A DNA stretch of 64,000 nucleotides from Polynucleobacter sp. Latsch14-2 (GTDB taxonomy: Bacteria; Pseudomonadota; Gammaproteobacteria; Burkholderiales; Burkholderiaceae): contig NZ_JACVPL010000001.1 in assembly GCF_018881925.1 (NCBI RefSeq), positions 124,001 to 188,000 on the forward strand, written 5' to 3'. Positions 16,124-24,899 of this stretch are shown piece after piece. The notes under the pieces were generated by a model. That model was given only the letters and a program-made list of their open reading frames with translations. It was not told where the DNA came from and did not search any database. A program made the translations under genes and the position numbers. Positions within the stretch are counted from its first letter, which is position 1. Each line of letters starts with the position of its first letter.

Positions 16124-17743
16124 ATGAGCACAGTCTCTACCACCCACGATCACGCACACGATCACGCGCATGATGATCACACGCCACATGGATGGCGTCG
16201 TTGGCTGTTCGCAACCAACCACAAAGACATCGGCACGATGTACTTGATCTTCTCGTTTATCAGCTTGTTAGCTGGTGGCACGATGGCATTGGGAATTCGT
16301 TTGGAATTATTCCAGCCCGGCCTACAATTTTTCCGCCCCGAGTTCTTCAATCAACTCACTACCATGCATGGTTTGGTAATGGTGTTCGGTGCGATCATGC
16401 CGGCGTTCGTTGGTTTTGCTAACTGGATGGTGCCATTACAAATTGGCGCATCTGATATGGCCTTTGCCCGTATGAATAACTTTAGCTTCTGGATTTTGCC
16501 GGTGGCAGCAACTTTGTTGTTGAGTTCATTCTTAGTACCGGGTGGGGCACCTGCAGGTGGTTGGACTATTTATGCTCCATTGACATCGCAGATGGGTCCT
16601 GGAATGGATATGGCGATTTTCTCCCTCCATTTGCTTGGCGCATCTTCAATCATGGGTTCCATTAATATCATCGTGACGATCTTGAATATGCGCGCGCCAG
16701 GTATGACTCTGATGAAGATGCCAATGTTCTGCTGGACTTGGTTAATTACAGCCTATTTATTGATTGCAGTAATGCCTGTGTTGGCTGGTGCGATTACGAT
16801 GGTTTTGACTGATCGTCATTTTGGTACTTCGTTCTTCTCAGCAGTTGGCGGCGGTGACCCAATCATGTTCCAGCATATCTTCTGGTTCTTTGGTCACCCA
16901 GAGGTTTACATCATGATTCTTCCAGCATTCGGAATCATTAGTGAAATCGTTCCTGCCTTTTCTAGAAAAACATTGTTTGGTTACAGCTCCATGGTTTATG
17001 CAACATCGTCTATTGCGATTTTGTCATTCATCGTTTGGGCGCACCACATGTTTGCGACAGGTATGCCTGTAACTGGCCAACTATTTTTTATGTACGCCAC
17101 CATGTTAATTGCTGTGCCAACAGGCGTGAAGATTTTTAACTGGGTTGCAACAATGTGGAAAGGTTCAATGACCTTTGAAACCCCAATGTTGTGGGCAGTT
17201 GGTTTTATTTTCGTATTTACTATGGGTGGTTTTACTGGCTTGATCTTGGCGATGGCGCCAATTGATATCGGTGTTCAAGATACCTATTACGTAGTCGCCC
17301 ACTTTCACTATGTATTGGTAGCGGGTTCATTGTTTGCGATGTTTGCTGGTTTCTACTACTGGTGTCCAAAGTGGACAGGTTTTATGGCAAATGAAACTCG
17401 TGGCAAGATCCATTTTTGGTCCTCCATGATTTTCTTCAACGTAACTTTCTTCCCGATGCACTTTTTGGGTCTAGCAGGTATGCCACGCCGCTATGCTGAT
17501 TACCCAACGCAATTTGCAGACTTCAATATGGTTGCTTCGATTGGTGCGCTGGGCTTCGGATTGGCTCAGGTTTATTTCTTATTCTGCGTAGCATTACCAG
17601 CGTATCGCGGTAAGGGCGAGAAGGCCTCAATGAAGCCATGGGATGGTGCTAAAGGCTTGGAATGGACTGTGCCTTCACCAGCGCCTCACCATACTTTTGA
17701 AACTCCTCCATCTGCACAACAATTGCATGACGCAGGAATTTAA
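16124..17743 (+). CDS. ctaD: Cytochrome c oxidase subunit I
   Basis: Catalytic subunit carrying heme a, heme a3 and CuB; reduces O2 to water and pumps protons. 539 residues, about twelve membrane segments. The CuB/Tyr motif [17 protein letters not shown], the two adjacent CuB histidines in [10 protein letters not shown] and the heme ligands in [12 protein letters not shown] are intact. The N-terminus is unusually rich in His and Asp before [19 protein letters not shown]. It is followed by an overlapping small assembly gene. Confidence 0.98.
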   Translation: MSTVSTTHDHAHDHAHDDHTPHGWRRWLFATNHKDIGTMYLIFSFISLLAGGTMALGIRLELFQPGLQFFRPEFFNQLTTMHGLVMVFGAIMPAFVGFANWMVPLQIGASDMAFARMNNFSFWILPVAATLLLSSFLVPGGAPAGGWTIYAPLTSQMGPGMDMAIFSLHLLGASSIMGSINIIVTILNMRAPGMTLMKMPMFCWTWLITAYLLIAVMPVLAGAITMVLTDRHFGTSFFSAVGGGDPIMFQHIFWFFGHPEVYIMILPAFGIISEIVPAFSRKTLFGYSSMVYATSSIAILSFIVWAHHMFATGMPVTGQLFFMYATMLIAVPTGVKIFNWVATMWKGSMTFETPMLWAVGFIFVFTMGGFTGLILAMAPIDIGVQDTYYVVAHFHYVLVAGSLFAMFAGFYYWCPKWTGFMANETRGKIHFWSSMIFFNVTFFPMHFLGLAGMPRRYADYPTQFADFNMVASIGALGFGLAQVYFLFCVALPAYRGKGEKASMKPWDGAKGLEWTVPSPAPHHTFETPPSAQQLHDAGI

Positions 17744-17858
17744 TACGGAATCTAAACAGGCCCTGGCTGCGAATAATCGTCGCTTGGGGCTTGTGTTTTT
17801 GAGTGTGGCAGTGGTTTTTTTCATTGGTATTGTGATTAAACGTAGCGTTTTAAGTTAA
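17727..17858 (+). CDS. Small oxidase-assembly membrane protein
   Basis: 43-residue protein beginning [18 protein letters not shown] and ending in one membrane segment ([18 protein letters not shown]) plus a short basic tail. The ATG at 17727 overlaps the last 17 bases of ctaD in another frame. A gene of this size and place, between ctaD and ctaG, is annotated in many Burkholderiales as a cytochrome oxidase small assembly protein. Its molecular function is not established as far as I know. Position and hydrophobic profile support it being real. Confidence 0.8.
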   Translation: MTQEFNTESKQALAANNRRLGLVFLSVAVVFFIGIVIKRSVLS

Positions 17859-17875
17859 GCGCGCAGATTTTTCAG

Positions 17876-18469
17876 ATGTCCGGAGTTCAAAACCTCAACC
17901 GCCAAATTATGCTGAAGCTCTTAATTGCTTCGGTCATGATGTTTGGCTTTGGTTATGCTTTGGTGCCGCTATATAAGGCACTTTGCGAAGTGACTGGTAT
18001 TAATGTAGTTACCAGCAAGAATGATTATGGCGTTAGGGCGCTTAGCGCCAATAGAGTGGGAAATAGTCAGGTTGATTATTCACGAGTTGTAACAATTGAA
18101 TTTGATTCAAATAGCCGGGGGCCGTTTACTTTTAAGCCGGTAAAGAATTTTTTAGAAGTGCATCCGGGCGAGATGACAGAGATTGTCTATGAGGTTTATA
18201 ACAATCTGGATCGTTCAGTGGAGGCTCAGGCTATTCCAAGCTATGCCCCTAAGAGTGCAACAGAGTTTTTTACGAAGTTAGAGTGTTTTTGTTTTCAGCA
18301 GCAAACACTAGCCGCACATGAGACTAGAAAGATGCCCGTGGTATTTGTGATTGATGCTGGATTACCAGAGGATGTGAAGACGATTACTTTGTCATACACC
18401 TTCTTTGAGTTGGGGGTCGGTGTACAGCCAGCAGGCTCGACTACTCCTAAATCAAAGGCGTCGTCATGA
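17876..18469 (+). CDS. ctaG: Cytochrome c oxidase assembly protein CtaG/Cox11
   Basis: Copper chaperone that delivers CuB to subunit I. 197 residues: one N-terminal membrane anchor (about 12-31) and a periplasmic immunoglobulin-like domain. The copper-binding CFCF motif is present in LECFCFQQQTL, and an N-terminal cysteine in YKALCEVTGIN is conserved. It lies 17 bases after the small assembly gene and overlaps the following DUF2970 gene by four bases (ATGA). Confidence 0.96.
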   Translation: MSGVQNLNRQIMLKLLIASVMMFGFGYALVPLYKALCEVTGINVVTSKNDYGVRALSANRVGNSQVDYSRVVTIEFDSNSRGPFTFKPVKNFLEVHPGEMTEIVYEVYNNLDRSVEAQAIPSYAPKSATEFFTKLECFCFQQQTLAAHETRKMPVVFVIDAGLPEDVKTITLSYTFFELGVGVQPAGSTTPKSKASS

Positions 18470-18660
18470 AGAAGAACAGTAGTTTTTGGCAGTCTATGAA
18501 AGCAGTAATGTGGGGTTTCTTGGGGGTCCGTAAGAAGTCGGGCTTACAAGAAGATGTTACTTCACTGAGTTTTGTACACATTATTATTGCGGGGGTGGTT
18601 GGAGCCTTAATTTTTATGGCAACCCTCTTGTTGATAGTGAAAGCAGTTGTTTCCCATTGA
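18466..18660 (+). CDS. DUF2970 single-pass membrane protein
   Basis: 64-residue protein with one membrane segment near the C-terminus (IIIAGVVGALIFMATLLLIVKAVV) and a soluble basic N-terminal part containing WGFLGVRKKSGLQED. This fits DUF2970 (PF11174), a family usually found between ctaG and ctaE in betaproteobacteria. It starts inside the end of ctaG with an ATGA overlap. Function unknown; the context implies oxidase assembly or stability. Confidence 0.88.
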   Translation: MKKNSSFWQSMKAVMWGFLGVRKKSGLQEDVTSLSFVHIIIAGVVGALIFMATLLLIVKAVVSH

Positions 18661-18689
18661 TTATTTTTTGATTGAATAGAGAGAATAAG

Positions 18690-19544
18690 ATGTCATCCAA
18701 TTCAACCCCATACTATTTTGTACCCGCCCTATCTAGGCATCCTGCGATGGCAGCCTTTGGCTTAATCGCTTTTGGCTTTGGCATGACGGGTTGGGTAAAC
18801 CACACCTCCTGGGGTGGTCCTATGTCTTTGGTAGGTGTAGCGTGGATTCTATTTGTGCTCTACAACTGGTTTGGTGACACGATTGCCGAATCCAATGCTG
18901 GTATGAACGGCGTAAACGTTGATATCTCTTATCGCTGGTCGATGGCTTGGTTCATCTTCTCTGAGATTATGTTCTTCGCGGCATTCTTTTCAGCCCTGTT
19001 CTACGCACGCAATATTGCAATGCCTTGGATGGGTGATGTTGAAAGCAAATTAATCTGGCCTAATTTCACGGCGGTGTGGCCAAATGCTGGCCCTGCTGGT
19101 CTAGTGCCAAAATTTGAAACTATGGGTCCATGGCCGATTCCAACACTCAATACTTTCCTTCTGTTGAGTTCTGGTGTGACGATTACATACGCTCACCATG
19201 CCTTAGTTGCAAACCACATGAAGAAGGCCATTATCGGTTTGGCAGCGACTGTTGGTCTTGGCTTTGTTTTCCTGTGCTTCCAATGTTTCGAGTACTACCA
19301 TGCGTACCATGAACTCAACTTGAAGTTGACCTCAGGTATTTACGGTTCAACCTTTTTTATGTTGACCGGCTTCCATGGCTTTCACGTATTTTTAGGCGGG
19401 ACGATGCTGGCGATTGTCTTGCGTCGTATGATTCGCGGGGACTTCACTGCTGACCATCATTTTGCATTTGAGGGTGCCGCTTGGTATTGGCACTTTGTTG
19501 ACGTCGTCTGGCTCGGCCTCTACATCGCTGTCTATTGGATGTAA
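18690..19544 (+). CDS. ctaE: Cytochrome c oxidase subunit III
   Basis: Third core subunit of the aa3 oxidase, an inner-membrane protein with seven membrane segments; it stabilises the enzyme during turnover. 284 residues from the ATG at 18690, which has a GAGAATAAG ribosome site; an in-frame TTG at 18672 is less likely. Family segments include FSEIMFFAAFFSALFYAR, TFLLLSSGVTITYAHHAL, TGFHGFHVFLGG and AWYWHFVDVVWLGLYIAVYW. A terminator follows. Confidence 0.97.
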   Translation: MSSNSTPYYFVPALSRHPAMAAFGLIAFGFGMTGWVNHTSWGGPMSLVGVAWILFVLYNWFGDTIAESNAGMNGVNVDISYRWSMAWFIFSEIMFFAAFFSALFYARNIAMPWMGDVESKLIWPNFTAVWPNAGPAGLVPKFETMGPWPIPTLNTFLLLSSGVTITYAHHALVANHMKKAIIGLAATVGLGFVFLCFQCFEYYHAYHELNLKLTSGIYGSTFFMLTGFHGFHVFLGGTMLAIVLRRMIRGDFTADHHFAFEGAAWYWHFVDVVWLGLYIAVYWM

Positions 19545-19553
19545 AGAGCAAGA

Positions 19554-19583
19554 AAATCGGGGCGTTAAGCCCCGATTTGTTTT
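19554..19583. terminator. Bidirectional terminator after ctaE
   Basis: A 10-base perfect stem (AAATCGGGGC / GCCCCGATTT) with loop GTTAA and T-rich flanks on both strands. It separates ctaE (plus) from the convergent twin-TM gene (minus). Confidence 0.85.
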
Positions 19584-19592
19584 AAGGGTGGT

Positions 19593-19805
19593 TTAATTTA
19601 CACCAACACGTATGCCGCTCGCTTCAATGTAGCCAAAGTAGTGGGCAAGCAAAATACCAATAAATAAGGCGATTGATAGGCCAATTCGGAGCATCAGTGA
19701 ATGAACCATTCTGGAGCTGCTACCCTTGTCTTTCATCATGTAATAGAGGGCCGATCCTAAGCTTGCAACAATCATCAGTAATGCAATTGGAATAATCCAC
19801 TTCAT
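19593..19805 (-). CDS. Twin transmembrane protein (DUF2909-like)
   Basis: 70-residue inner-membrane protein with two membrane helices (about 3-22 and 40-59) joined by a short basic loop, MMKDKGSSSRMVHSLMLR. This fits DUF2909, a small twin-helix family found beside oxidase genes in betaproteobacteria. An AGGAAG ribosome site precedes the ATG. It is divergent from surf1, with only 14 bases between the start codons. Function unknown; an oxidase-assembly role is suggested only by its place. Confidence 0.8.
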   Translation of the reverse strand: MKWIIPIALLMIVASLGSALYYMMKDKGSSSRMVHSLMLRIGLSIALFIGILLAHYFGYIEASGIRVGVN

Positions 19806-19819
19806 CTTTAGAGCTTCCT

Positions 19820-20593
19820 TTGAATATTTTTTCTAGATTATTTATTAAGCGTATAGCCGCTACTGTATCAGCCCTTCTGGTGGTCGCAATTGGTTGCGCT
19901 GCGGGGTTCTGGCAGATGAGTCGCGCGCATCAAAAGATTGGCTTGGCAGAGAGTATGGCGGCTAAACAGCAGTTGCCTCCATTAAGTCTGAATGCCCAGG
20001 ATTGGACTTTAGAGGAGGCAGCTGAGCGTCGCGTGGTGGCTAAGGGGAGCTTTTTGCCAGCAGAGACTATTTGGCTTGATAACCGACCACGTCCTGTTCC
20101 CCTAGGTGGGGTTGAGAATGCATCGCAGTCTGGTTTTTATGTCATGACCCCGCTAAGATTGGCGGGTACTGAAACGATACTATGGATAAAGCGAGGTTGG
20201 GCCCCCCGGAATAATGATGAGCGCACTCAATTGCCCCCAGTAAGCACCCCATCTGAGCTCGTAGAGGTGGAGGGTATTGCGCTAGCTAATCCTGGCAAGG
20301 TATTTGAGTTGGGAAAAAATACGGCGTCCGTTAATCGCCCCCGAATAGAGCAAAATTTTGATTTAGAGCAGGAAGCTCAATTGCATGCATGGCGTCAGCT
20401 ACCATTTATTTTGCAAGAATCTGGTGGCGATGGGGCCGATGGTTTAACAAAAAATTGGGCGCCCCCAAGCACTGGAGTGGAGCGCCATTATGCTTATGCC
20501 TTTCAGTGGTTTGCGTTGGCTTTTAGCGGTTTTTTATTTTGGTTGATTACTGGATTGATGCAGCAGCGAAAACGTGGGGATAAGAGTGAGTGA
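19820..20593 (+). CDS. SURF1 family oxidase assembly protein
   Basis: Membrane protein that assists heme a insertion into cytochrome oxidase. 257 residues with the usual two membrane helices (about 13-31 and 227-247) around a periplasmic domain. Family signatures are AGFWQMSRAHQK after helix 1, WLDNRPRPVPLGGVENASQSGFYV in the domain, and HYAYAFQWFALAFSGFLFW at the end. The start is a TTG; no ATG in the right place exists, and the next Met would remove the first helix. Overlaps the next gene by eight bases. Confidence 0.9.
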   Translation: MNIFSRLFIKRIAATVSALLVVAIGCAAGFWQMSRAHQKIGLAESMAAKQQLPPLSLNAQDWTLEEAAERRVVAKGSFLPAETIWLDNRPRPVPLGGVENASQSGFYVMTPLRLAGTETILWIKRGWAPRNNDERTQLPPVSTPSELVEVEGIALANPGKVFELGKNTASVNRPRIEQNFDLEQEAQLHAWRQLPFILQESGGDGADGLTKNWAPPSTGVERHYAYAFQWFALAFSGFLFWLITGLMQQRKRGDKSE

Positions 20594-21245
20594 TCAAGAG
20601 TTGTTAATTCCAGCATCGCAGACAGAGTCTGCGGCAATTGATGCACGGACACGCCGTGGCAGAGTGCAAATGTTATTTCTTTTATTGGCTTGTGCTGCGC
20701 CAGTGTTTGCCTCTTACTTTGCTTATTACGTCATTAAGCCTGAAGGGGGGAAGACCAATTTTGGGTCTTTGGTACAGCCTGCTCAAGATGCAAATAATGC
20801 TTGGTTTGGCATTCCTTTAAAGGGCAAGTGGACATTACTAGTGGCGCGTCCTGCTGGTGATTGTCAGGTTAAGAATAAGTCCTGTATTGAGGCTTTATTT
20901 TTAATGAGGCAATTGCGGGTTGCGATGGGCAGGGAAAGTGGACGCGTTCAATTGCTTTGGGTCAACACAGACGGTAAGCCAGTTGATCCTGAAGTGGCGC
21001 TTGCTTATGATGCAAAGACAGCAGGTTTTACTGTTGCCAATCTTCCGGCAGATCCAAAACTCAAAGCAGAATTTCAAACATGGCTTGATCGCGAGGGCGC
21101 CGGACAAGCTATTCAGTTAATCGATCCAAGTCCAGCAAAGATGATGTATTTCCCCGTAACAAATTCATCTAAAGAGTTTGGCAATATTAAAAAAGATCTG
21201 GAAAAACTGTTGCGACTCAATCATAAGGGTGAAAGTTTGTCATGA
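20586..21245 (+). CDS. Membrane-anchored protein of the cox cluster, thioredoxin-like fold possible
   Basis: 219 residues from the GTG at 20586 (ribosome site GGGGATAAGA); another GTG lies 12 bases earlier. One membrane helix near residues 30-48 (LFLLLACAAPVFASYFAYYV), then a periplasmic domain with GKWTLLVARPAGDCQVKNKSC. The two cysteines could form a disulfide; the layout is reminiscent of Sco-like or thioredoxin-like domains, but no CxxC or CxxxC metal site is present. Genes of this kind sit between surf1 and ctaA in Burkholderiales, usually unnamed. Translation is coupled to both neighbours (overlaps of 8 and 4 bases). Confidence 0.75.
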   Translation: MSDQELLIPASQTESAAIDARTRRGRVQMLFLLLACAAPVFASYFAYYVIKPEGGKTNFGSLVQPAQDANNAWFGIPLKGKWTLLVARPAGDCQVKNKSCIEALFLMRQLRVAMGRESGRVQLLWVNTDGKPVDPEVALAYDAKTAGFTVANLPADPKLKAEFQTWLDREGAGQAIQLIDPSPAKMMYFPVTNSSKEFGNIKKDLEKLLRLNHKGESLS

Positions 21246-22363
21246 GTCAGTTAGCTTTATTCCTCGAGCTGGCAACGATTGCAATCCTCTTTGCGGGCTT
21301 GCCCTTGACTTATCTATGGACTAGGCCTAGCTATAGTTTTTTTGCAAAACTAAATTGGGTTTTGGTCTTCATGACCTTTGATTTGATTGTTTTCGGTGCC
21401 TTTACGCGGTTGACGGATTCAGGTTTAGGTTGTCCTGATTGGCCGGGTTGCTACGGCACATCTAATCCATGGCATGCGATAGGGGACATTCAGGAAGCGC
21501 AGGCTGCTTTACCTGAGGGGCCTGTTACGGTCATGAAAGCTTGGATTGAAATGATTCATCGCTACTTAGCAATGACCGTTGGGGCATTAATTGTGGTGCA
21601 GCTTGGTATAGCGTCTACTAAGTTAAAGCGTTTGGGCAAGTCGCCACTGCTTGGGAGTCTAGCCTTGTTGATTTTGGTTTGTATGCAAGGTGCATTTGGA
21701 GCCTGGACTGTCACTATGAAGCTTCAACCAATTATTGTGACTATTCATCTGATGTTGGCTTTGGTGTTGCTTGCATCGCTCACTTTTTATGCACAACAGA
21801 ATTGGCAAGAAAAAGGATCTAAGATCCTGGAGCTTCGTAGTAAGCCTATTTCGGCAATATTGTTAACCATCGCATTTGTGGCCTTAACTATTCAGATTTT
21901 CCTAGGTGCTTGGGTTAGCACCAATTACGCAGTCTTAGCTTGCCCTGATTTTCCTACCTGCCTTGGTTCTTTGTGGCCTGAGGCAAATTGGCGGGAGGGC
22001 TTCACATTATGGAGAGAGCTGGGGCGTAATGCTACTGGTGAATATATTACTCCTGCCTCGCTACAGGCAATTCATTGGGCGCACCGTATTTTTGCTGTAC
22101 TCGTGTTGCTGATACTTTCTTTCTTGGCTTTTAGTGCATCTGGCATGACCATGAGCGTATTACCTCAAGTCAGTAAGCTATCCAAATTTCTATTTGCACT
22201 TTTAATCTTACAAGTTCTCACTGGAATATCGAATGTTGTTTTTCAGTGGCCACTATTGGCAGCCTTAATGCATACGGGGGGCTCAGCTGCTTTGGTATTT
22301 TGTTTGGTCCGCATGACTTACTGGGCCTCATGGAAGTCCCCCATTCAAATGAAGATCACATAA
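21242..22363 (+). CDS. ctaA: Heme A synthase (COX15/CtaA)
   Basis: Oxidises the C8 methyl of heme O to a formyl group, giving heme A. 373 residues with eight predicted membrane helices. Conserved heme-ligand histidines lie in [27 protein letters not shown] and LMHTGGSA. The segment [21 protein letters not shown] and its repeat [21 protein letters not shown] carry the paired cysteines typical of the long form. ctaB follows after five bases. Confidence 0.96.
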   Translation: MSQLALFLELATIAILFAGLPLTYLWTRPSYSFFAKLNWVLVFMTFDLIVFGAFTRLTDSGLGCPDWPGCYGTSNPWHAIGDIQEAQAALPEGPVTVMKAWIEMIHRYLAMTVGALIVVQLGIASTKLKRLGKSPLLGSLALLILVCMQGAFGAWTVTMKLQPIIVTIHLMLALVLLASLTFYAQQNWQEKGSKILELRSKPISAILLTIAFVALTIQIFLGAWVSTNYAVLACPDFPTCLGSLWPEANWREGFTLWRELGRNATGEYITPASLQAIHWAHRIFAVLVLLILSFLAFSASGMTMSVLPQVSKLSKFLFALLILQVLTGISNVVFQWPLLAALMHTGGSAALVFCLVRMTYWASWKSPIQMKIT

Positions 22364-22368
22364 TCACT

Positions 22369-23262
22369 ATGAGTAGCCCGAAAACCTCCATGCATGTATC
22401 AATGCCTCGTTGGCGCCAGTACTGGGTTTTAACGAAGCCACGCGTTACCCAACTGGCCGTCTTTTGTGCAGTCATCGGAATGTTCTTGGCTACTCCAGGA
22501 ATGGTGCCCTATTCAGTACTTATTGGTGGCATCGTCGGTATTTGGCTCTTAGCAGGCGCAGCATTTGCAGTGAACTGTTTGATTGAACAGGCAGTCGATG
22601 CCAAGATGAAGAGAACCGCCTGGCGACCTTCTGCAACGGGCGAGGTAACGCCTTTCCATATTGTGATTTTTTCAATCGTGCTTGGTGCTCTTGGCATGAT
22701 TATTTTATGGAACTTTTGCAATCCGCTAACAATGTGGCTGACCTTGGCTACCTTTGTTGGTTATGCGGTGATCTATACCTGGCTATTAAAGCCAGCAACC
22801 CCACAGAATATTGTGATTGGTGGTTTGTCTGGCGCAATGCCTCCTGCCCTAGGCTGGGCAGCCGTAACCAATACTCTCTCTGCAGAAGCATGGCTCTTAG
22901 TATTAATTATTTTTGTTTGGACCCCGCCGCATTTTTGGGCCCTAGCCTTATATCGGCGTGATGATTATGTTCAGTCTGGTCTGCCAATGTTGCCAGTAAC
23001 CCATGGTGAGCGATTTACCTTACTCAATATCTTGCTCTATACCTTGATATTGATTGCGGCTACTTTGCTTCCCTATATTTATGGCATGAGTGGCGTGGTG
23101 TATTTAATTTCTGCATTCATATTAGGGCTGCTATTTTTGGCCTATGTCGTCGCTTTATTTATTGCCTATAGTGATGCCTTGGCTAAAAAAACATTTCGTT
23201 TTTCAATTACCTATTTAGCGCTTTTATTTGCGGCGCTCTTGATAGATCACTATTTCATTTGA
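22369..23262 (+). CDS. ctaB: Protoheme IX farnesyltransferase (heme O synthase)
   Basis: UbiA-family prenyltransferase that attaches farnesyl to heme B, producing heme O, the substrate of CtaA. 297 residues from the ATG at 22369; the longer frame lies within ctaA. The first Asp-rich site is modified to [19 protein letters not shown], as in CtaB; the second active region reads [19 protein letters not shown]. About nine membrane helices. Confidence 0.96.
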   Translation: MSSPKTSMHVSMPRWRQYWVLTKPRVTQLAVFCAVIGMFLATPGMVPYSVLIGGIVGIWLLAGAAFAVNCLIEQAVDAKMKRTAWRPSATGEVTPFHIVIFSIVLGALGMIILWNFCNPLTMWLTLATFVGYAVIYTWLLKPATPQNIVIGGLSGAMPPALGWAAVTNTLSAEAWLLVLIIFVWTPPHFWALALYRRDDYVQSGLPMLPVTHGERFTLLNILLYTLILIAATLLPYIYGMSGVVYLISAFILGLLFLAYVVALFIAYSDALAKKTFRFSITYLALLFAALLIDHYFI

Positions 23263-23269
23263 GATCAAT

Positions 23270-23854
23270 ATGAGTGCTATTAAATCATTTTTAGTCGCAG
23301 TGCTATTGCTTGCCTTGGCTGCCTGCAGTCCAAAGCCCGATTTTAAGAATGTCGACATTACTGGTAGCACTGCGTTTGGCAAAGATTTTAGTTTGCTTGA
23401 TTCTGATGGTAAGACGAAAACCTTAGCCGATTTCAGAGGTAAGGTTGTAGTGATGTTCTTTGGCTATACCCAGTGTCCGGATGTTTGCCCAACTACCTTA
23501 ACTGAAATGCAGCAGGTCATGACATTGATGGGCTCGCAGGCAGACAAGGTCCAGGTACTTTTTGTGACGGTCGACCCTGAGCGTGATACGGCAGCCATCT
23601 TGAAGCAGTATGTTCCCGCCTTTGATGCGCGCTTCCTAGGTCTACGTCCAGTTGATCAGGCGGCATTAGAACAAGTGACAAAAGACTTCAAGATCTATTA
23701 CAAAAAAGTTCCTGGATCACAAGCTGGCTCATATACGATGGATCACACCGCAGGTAGTTATGCATTTGATCCAGAAGGTCGCCTACGCTTATATATCAAG
23801 CATGCGCAAGGTCCGGAAACCTTGGCACATGACTTGAAGGAGTTACTAAAGTAG
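23270..23854 (+). CDS. SCO1/SenC family copper lipoprotein
   Basis: Thioredoxin-fold protein that supplies copper to the CuA centre of subunit II. 194 residues. A lipoprotein signal with lipobox LAAC (Cys19) anchors it on the periplasmic face. The copper ligands are the CxxxC pair in GYTQCPDVCPTTLTEM and the distal histidine in YTMDHTAGSYAFD. It closes the oxidase cluster, seven bases after ctaB, and ends 16 bases before the convergent rpoH stop without a visible terminator. Confidence 0.95.
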   Translation: MSAIKSFLVAVLLLALAACSPKPDFKNVDITGSTAFGKDFSLLDSDGKTKTLADFRGKVVVMFFGYTQCPDVCPTTLTEMQQVMTLMGSQADKVQVLFVTVDPERDTAAILKQYVPAFDARFLGLRPVDQAALEQVTKDFKIYYKKVPGSQAGSYTMDHTAGSYAFDPEGRLRLYIKHAQGPETLAHDLKELLK

Positions 23855-23870
23855 CGTTTAGGTTGCGCGT

Positions 23871-24806
23871 TTAAGCTGCTTGCAGCATGCTGCGCATCTT
23901 CTTGAGCGCTGCCGTCTCAATCTGGCGGACACGCTCCGCAGAGATTCCATATTCACTTGCAAGCTCATGCAGTGTTTTTGTGCCATTGCCCTCTGCATCC
24001 ATTGCCAGCCAGCGAGATTGCACGATATTACGACTACGCTCGTCTAAAGCCATCAGTGCTTGATCTAATTTAGGGCCCTGCAATGCATCCGTCTCAGCTG
24101 ATGCCATCATTGCTGTTGGCTCTTGACTATTGTCGGCAAGCCACTGAATCGGAGCATAAGCAGATTCATCGTCGCTATCATCGCCTTCTAGAGTCACATC
24201 ACCTCCAGCCAGTCGCATTTCCATCTCTTTAACATCAGAGCCCTTAACATCAAGTGCTTTTGCTAAAGCCTCAACTTCGCTGGGCGTTAATGCGCTGAGA
24301 GTAGGCTTATTGCTGCGTAAGTTAAAAAACAATTTACGTTGAGCTTTGGTAGTTGCTACTTTGACAAGGCGCCAGTTTTTAAGAATGTACTCATGAATTT
24401 CCGCTTTGATCCAATGGATCGCATAAGAGACAAGGCGCGCACCTTGGCTTGGATCATAGCGTTTTACGGCTTTCATGAGGCCAATATTGCCTTCTTGGAT
24501 TAAGTCCGCATGGGGAATGCCGTAGCCCAAATATTGGCGGGCCACAGATACAACTAGGCGAAGATGTGAGAGTACCAAGGTTCTCGCAGCATCGACATTT
24601 TCAGTGCGACGAAATTCTTGGGCAAGATGTAACTCTTCTGCAGCGCTGAGCATCGGCACGCGATTCACATAAGAAATATAGGAATCGAGCGTACCAACGC
24701 CAAGAGATGGCAGAACCGGAAAGGCAGACATAGCCGCAGCAGTGTGCACTGCTGGCAGTGTTTGCCTCGCTTGCATTAGCGGTTTATTTGCTTTCTTTTG
24801 AATCAT
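23871..24806 (-). CDS. rpoH: RNA polymerase sigma factor RpoH (sigma-32)
   Basis: Heat-shock sigma factor. 311 residues; E. coli RpoH has 284, the extra residues being an N-terminal extension of about 35 before LDSYISYVNRVPMLSAAEE. Region 2 (YLGYGIPHADLIQEGNIGLMKAV) and the diagnostic RpoH box QRKLFFNLR are clear, with region 4.2 at the C-terminus (LHELASEYGISAERVRQIE). A later Met (24731) would give a length nearer to E. coli. The upstream region carries a perfect CIRCE operator, so the gene is probably repressed by HrcA. Confidence 0.95.
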   Translation of the reverse strand: MIQKKANKPLMQARQTLPAVHTAAAMSAFPVLPSLGVGTLDSYISYVNRVPMLSAAEELHLAQEFRRTENVDAARTLVLSHLRLVVSVARQYLGYGIPHADLIQEGNIGLMKAVKRYDPSQGARLVSYAIHWIKAEIHEYILKNWRLVKVATTKAQRKLFFNLRSNKPTLSALTPSEVEALAKALDVKGSDVKEMEMRLAGGDVTLEGDDSDDESAYAPIQWLADNSQEPTAMMASAETDALQGPKLDQALMALDERSRNIVQSRWLAMDAEGNGTKTLHELASEYGISAERVRQIETAALKKMRSMLQAA

Positions 24807-24830
24807 TGTTTTTAAGTAATTTGAGCTGTT

Positions 24831-24860
24831 TATATAAATCTATTTTAGCACTCTTGTCAA
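24831..24860 (-). promoter_or_regulatory. rpoH promoter overlapping CIRCE
   Basis: On the minus strand TTGACA (plus 24855-24860) is a perfect -35 box; 18 bases on, TATATA (24831-24836) is a plausible -10. The -35 lies inside the spacer of the CIRCE repeat, so bound HrcA would block the polymerase. Expected start about 18 bases before the rpoH ATG. Confidence 0.65.
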
Positions 24861-24871
24861 GAGAGTGCTAA
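24845..24871. promoter_or_regulatory. CIRCE operator (HrcA binding site), perfect match
   Basis: TTAGCACTC, nine bases, GAGTGCTAA: all nine bases of each arm match the CIRCE consensus. It lies between ftsY and rpoH, 39 bases upstream of the rpoH ATG. HrcA is the known ligand of this element and normally controls groESL; hrcA and groESL are not in this window. Confidence 0.95.
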
Positions 24872-24899
24872 TGGTTTTTTATATCTGTAAGCCACTGAT

